Assembly: GCA_019217005.1 (NCBI GenBank)
Contig: JAHBNG010000127.1
Coordinates: 1 to 43,924, forward strand
Length of the DNA: 43,924 nucleotides
Source: Chloroflexi bacterium TSY
GTDB taxonomy: Bacteria; Chloroflexota; Anaerolineae; Caldilineales; Caldilineaceae
Direction: 5' to 3'
Positions 41,505 through 43,924 of this stretch are shown here, one piece after another. Every line of letters starts with the position of its first letter. Position 1 is the first letter of the stretch. The notes under the pieces were generated by a model that worked only from the letters and a program-made list of their open reading frames with translations, was not told the DNA's origin and made no database searches. A program made the translations under genes and the position numbers.

Positions 41505-43924
41505 TCATCTGATGGTTCTCTCAACGATATCTCTGAGTGAATATTCTGTAAGCGTCGACGCTGATTTTATTTCTTCAGATGTGGGCATTCTTGCAATCAG
41601 TTGCTGATGGAGCCGTCCCGCTCGTTCTCGATAGGTATGCCATGATGTCCGGTGTTCGCCGACATAAGTTAGCAACTGGCGAATTCTCCTGTGAGTCACA
41701 TACACATCTGGACACGTGGAATGGGAGACTTCGCTTTCTTGATATAGAATCACAGTAAATCGATAGAGTCCAGCCATGACCCAGGGGAGCAGATCATGGT
41801 CTGTGGCCAATTGAAGCGCGCGACGCAGATATCTTTTGGCATCAGCATACGCCTGTCGCAGAGTAGCGACAGAAGCTAGTGCACAGAGGTTTTGGGTTAT
41901 GAAGATACGTGACCCGACTTCTTCTGCAATTTGTAAGCCCTCTAATCCATGCTCGTATGCCTGCGAAGCATGACCCAGATCCGACTCGACTTGGGTAAGT
42001 CCTGCCAGCAGCCCTGTAATGTGCATCTGGCTGCCCAGCCTACGGGCAATCGCCAATCCTTGTTTGAAATAATCGCTTGCTTGACCTAGCTGCTCATCAC
42101 CTTGATGCCAAGCCATGAGCCCCAAACCACCTAAGGTACTCGATAGACCGCGCTGGTGGCTCAAACTTTTAAACAGATGATAGCTTTCATCGTAATAATT
42201 GGTGGCCGCAGTATAATCACCGAGGCAAAAGGCCGCTTTTCCTAGATAACTCAACGCATAAGCTGACCAATCCTTACGTTCTACTTGCCGACAAAGCGCC
42301 AGGCTTTCTGTTGCCCACTTTTGCGCTTTGTGAAATTCGCCCGCGGTATTGGCGAACTGAGCCAACTGCTGGAGCGAATCGCCCATACTGGCAAGATCAC
42401 TTTCTGCCCGCGCGAGGGCCAACGATTGCTGGAGTTGGTCTTGAGCCACACTGAGGTGACCCTGTCAACCTGCTAAGGTCCCAAGTGCATTGAGCGAATA
42501 GGCTTGATCTCTTAGGCTGTTGAATCGTTGTGCTGCAACAAGACTTGCTTCTAGATGAAAACGAGCGGTCGAGAAATTTCCAACATAATAGTAGAAGAGC
42601 CCCAATTTACGAGAGAGGTTGATTTCGATCGGTCCAAGTGACTGAAGATTGCCCTCTGGCGAATGTGCCTCAAGTCGTTTCATCGTTTCAGCAAAAAGTT
42701 CGGCACCCTCTCGCCCCCGGCGGAACCAGTAGTAGAAATGGAGACTATTGAGTCCTTGCTCAATGGCGCCCAAATCCATGTGCGTAACTGCCCAATCCCA
42801 AGCGGCTTTCACATTGTCAAACTCTTCGCCAATGGCCTCTAATGCGGTTACCTGCTCATTGCTGATCAAAGCAAGCTCCAACTCTGCGATATAGTTCACA
42901 TAATAGTGACTATGCCGTTTGCCGATATCCTTCTCGGGGGTTCCTGCTTCCTTTAGCCTCTCCCCAGCAAATTGACGCAGCAACTCATGCACATGGAAAC
43001 GATCCGCTGGTGTCTTACTCAGCATCGACTTTTCGACCAATCCCACCAATATTGGCAGCGTTGCTTCGGCAATTGCAATGGCTGCATCTTGGCGAAACCC
43101 ACCCCGACAGACAGAGAGACGCATAAGCACGCTCTGTTCGGGCTCGGAAAGCAATTGCCAGGTCTGTTCCAGCACTGCACGCATACTCCGATGGCGTTCC
43201 GGTATATCTCGGTATTCTGTCGTCAAAATGTCGATGTTGCGCTCAATTTCGTCGGCAATTTGCGCACAACTTAATACGCGTAGCCAGGCAGCCGCCAACT
43301 CGATTGCCAGCGGGATGCCATCTACTAACCGACAGATGCGCACTACGTGCTCCACTTCTCTTTCCAGCGAAAAATTTATCTGGGCACGCTGTGCCATCTG
43401 GTCAAAGAATTGAATAGAGTCATATAGATCAATACGATCGGTAGATAGATCCTGATGATTGGGAAAGGTCAATCCAGCAATCGGGTAGAACCATTCCTCG
43501 CGTATCCTGAGCGCTTCACGGGATGTAATCAAAATCTTAACATCGGGTGCATGTGCCAAAATATCTGTTACCAGTTCTGTACCATCCAAGAGATGTTCGA
43601 AGTTGTCCAACAACAGCAGCATCTCTTTGGTACAAAGGTAGTCAAGTAATTGTTTTCGCAAAGGCGTTTCGCTCTGGAGACGAATACCCACAACGTCTGC
43701 AATCGCGGAGGCGATGTCGGCCGAGCGTTCGATAGACTGCAAGGGGACAAAATAGATCCCGTTACGAAAGCAATTGAGGCCATCAAGCTCGTCAATGAGC
43801 ACCTGTGCTGCTTGAATTGCCAATCTTGTCTTGCCGATACCACCCACTCCGACTAGCGTGAGGAGTCGACAATCGATCTGTTCAGTTAACCGATGTCGAA
43901 TCTGTCTTAGATCCGCAGCGCGAC
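41505..43924 (-). pseudogene. NB-ARC/STAND regulator with TPR domain, in-frame TGA stop, cut by the right edge
   Basis: The frame runs off the window at 43924 and carries TLVGVGGIGKTRLA (Walker A), MLLLLDNFEHLL (Walker B), KILITSREALRIREEW and GIPLAIELAAAWLRVL. This is the nucleotide-binding switch of AfsR/LuxR-type STAND regulators. Helical TPR-like repeats follow. At 42465-42467 the frame meets TGA; the same frame continues for 320 codons with more TPRs (KAQKWATESLALCRQVERKD, ...HITGLLAGLTQVESDLGHA) to a stop at 41505. The text LAG-stop-QGHLSVAQ suggests that a Trp codon (TGG) became TGA. The N-terminal sensor or DNA-binding domain lies outside the window. Two shorter proteins could be made instead, the second from 42449. 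Confidence 0.85.

Noticed and set aside
11269..42467. Stop-codon recoding to explain the in-frame TAA (sulfatase) and TGA (NB-ARC protein)
   Set aside because: Different codons are affected and both serve as ordinary stops elsewhere in the window, so two separate mutations or errors are simpler.

Overview
The window looks like chromosomal accessory DNA from a free-living bacterium, most probably a member of the Chloroflexota (Caldilinea/Anaerolinea-like). The clues are a secreted protein with a long Thr-Ala-Thr-Pro-Thr linker, a CHAT/TPR gene cluster, a giant two-domain FtsX-type permease without its own ATPase, PhyH and SnoaL-like proteins beside a sugar ABC transporter, and a NB-ARC/TPR regulator. 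This assignment is inference from gene style. I see no rRNA, tRNA or CRISPR array.

Layout. 1-6.1 kb: a cut-off gene at the left edge, a decayed transposase, a repeat protein, a truncated terpene synthase, and a carbonic anhydrase-PixA/AidA gene cut in two by a 155-bp MITE. 6.1-12.4 kb: gcvH, an AAA ATPase-nuclease, a large FtsX permease coupled to a sulfatase with an in-frame stop. 12.3-17 kb: a gutted MBL-rhodanese gene, an unknown 547-residue protein, a decayed IS110 transposase. 17-20 kb: PhyH and an ArsR/AHSA1 operon interspersed with palindromic repeats. 20.6-25.9 kb: a CHAT caspase-like protein divergent from a membrane TPR protein (cut in two by a 215-bp MITE) and a secreted SH3/PT-linker protein. 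26-32.8 kb: MFS transporter, MazG-like enzyme, APH kinase, fatty-acid desaturase, MscS channel paired with a degenerate AAA protein. 32.8-40.4 kb: LacI regulator, sugar ABC importer (binding protein and two permeases), EamA remnant, two SnoaL-like proteins with a DUF4058 remnant between them. 40.4-43.9 kb: homocysteine methyltransferase-like enzyme and a NB-ARC/TPR regulator with a nonsense codon.

Two themes stand out. First, the DNA is crowded with short non-coding inverted-repeat elements, several with target-site duplications. In two cases, removing the element and one target copy in silico restores a single in-frame gene: an alpha-carbonic anhydrase-PixA fusion, and an IAGRD-motif/membrane/TPR protein. 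Second, the CHAT protein and that TPR protein, transcribed divergently, share a rare motif (GHxxGxIxxSxIAGRD). This suggests they belong to one signalling or conflict system. Pseudogenes are unusually dense (about ten).
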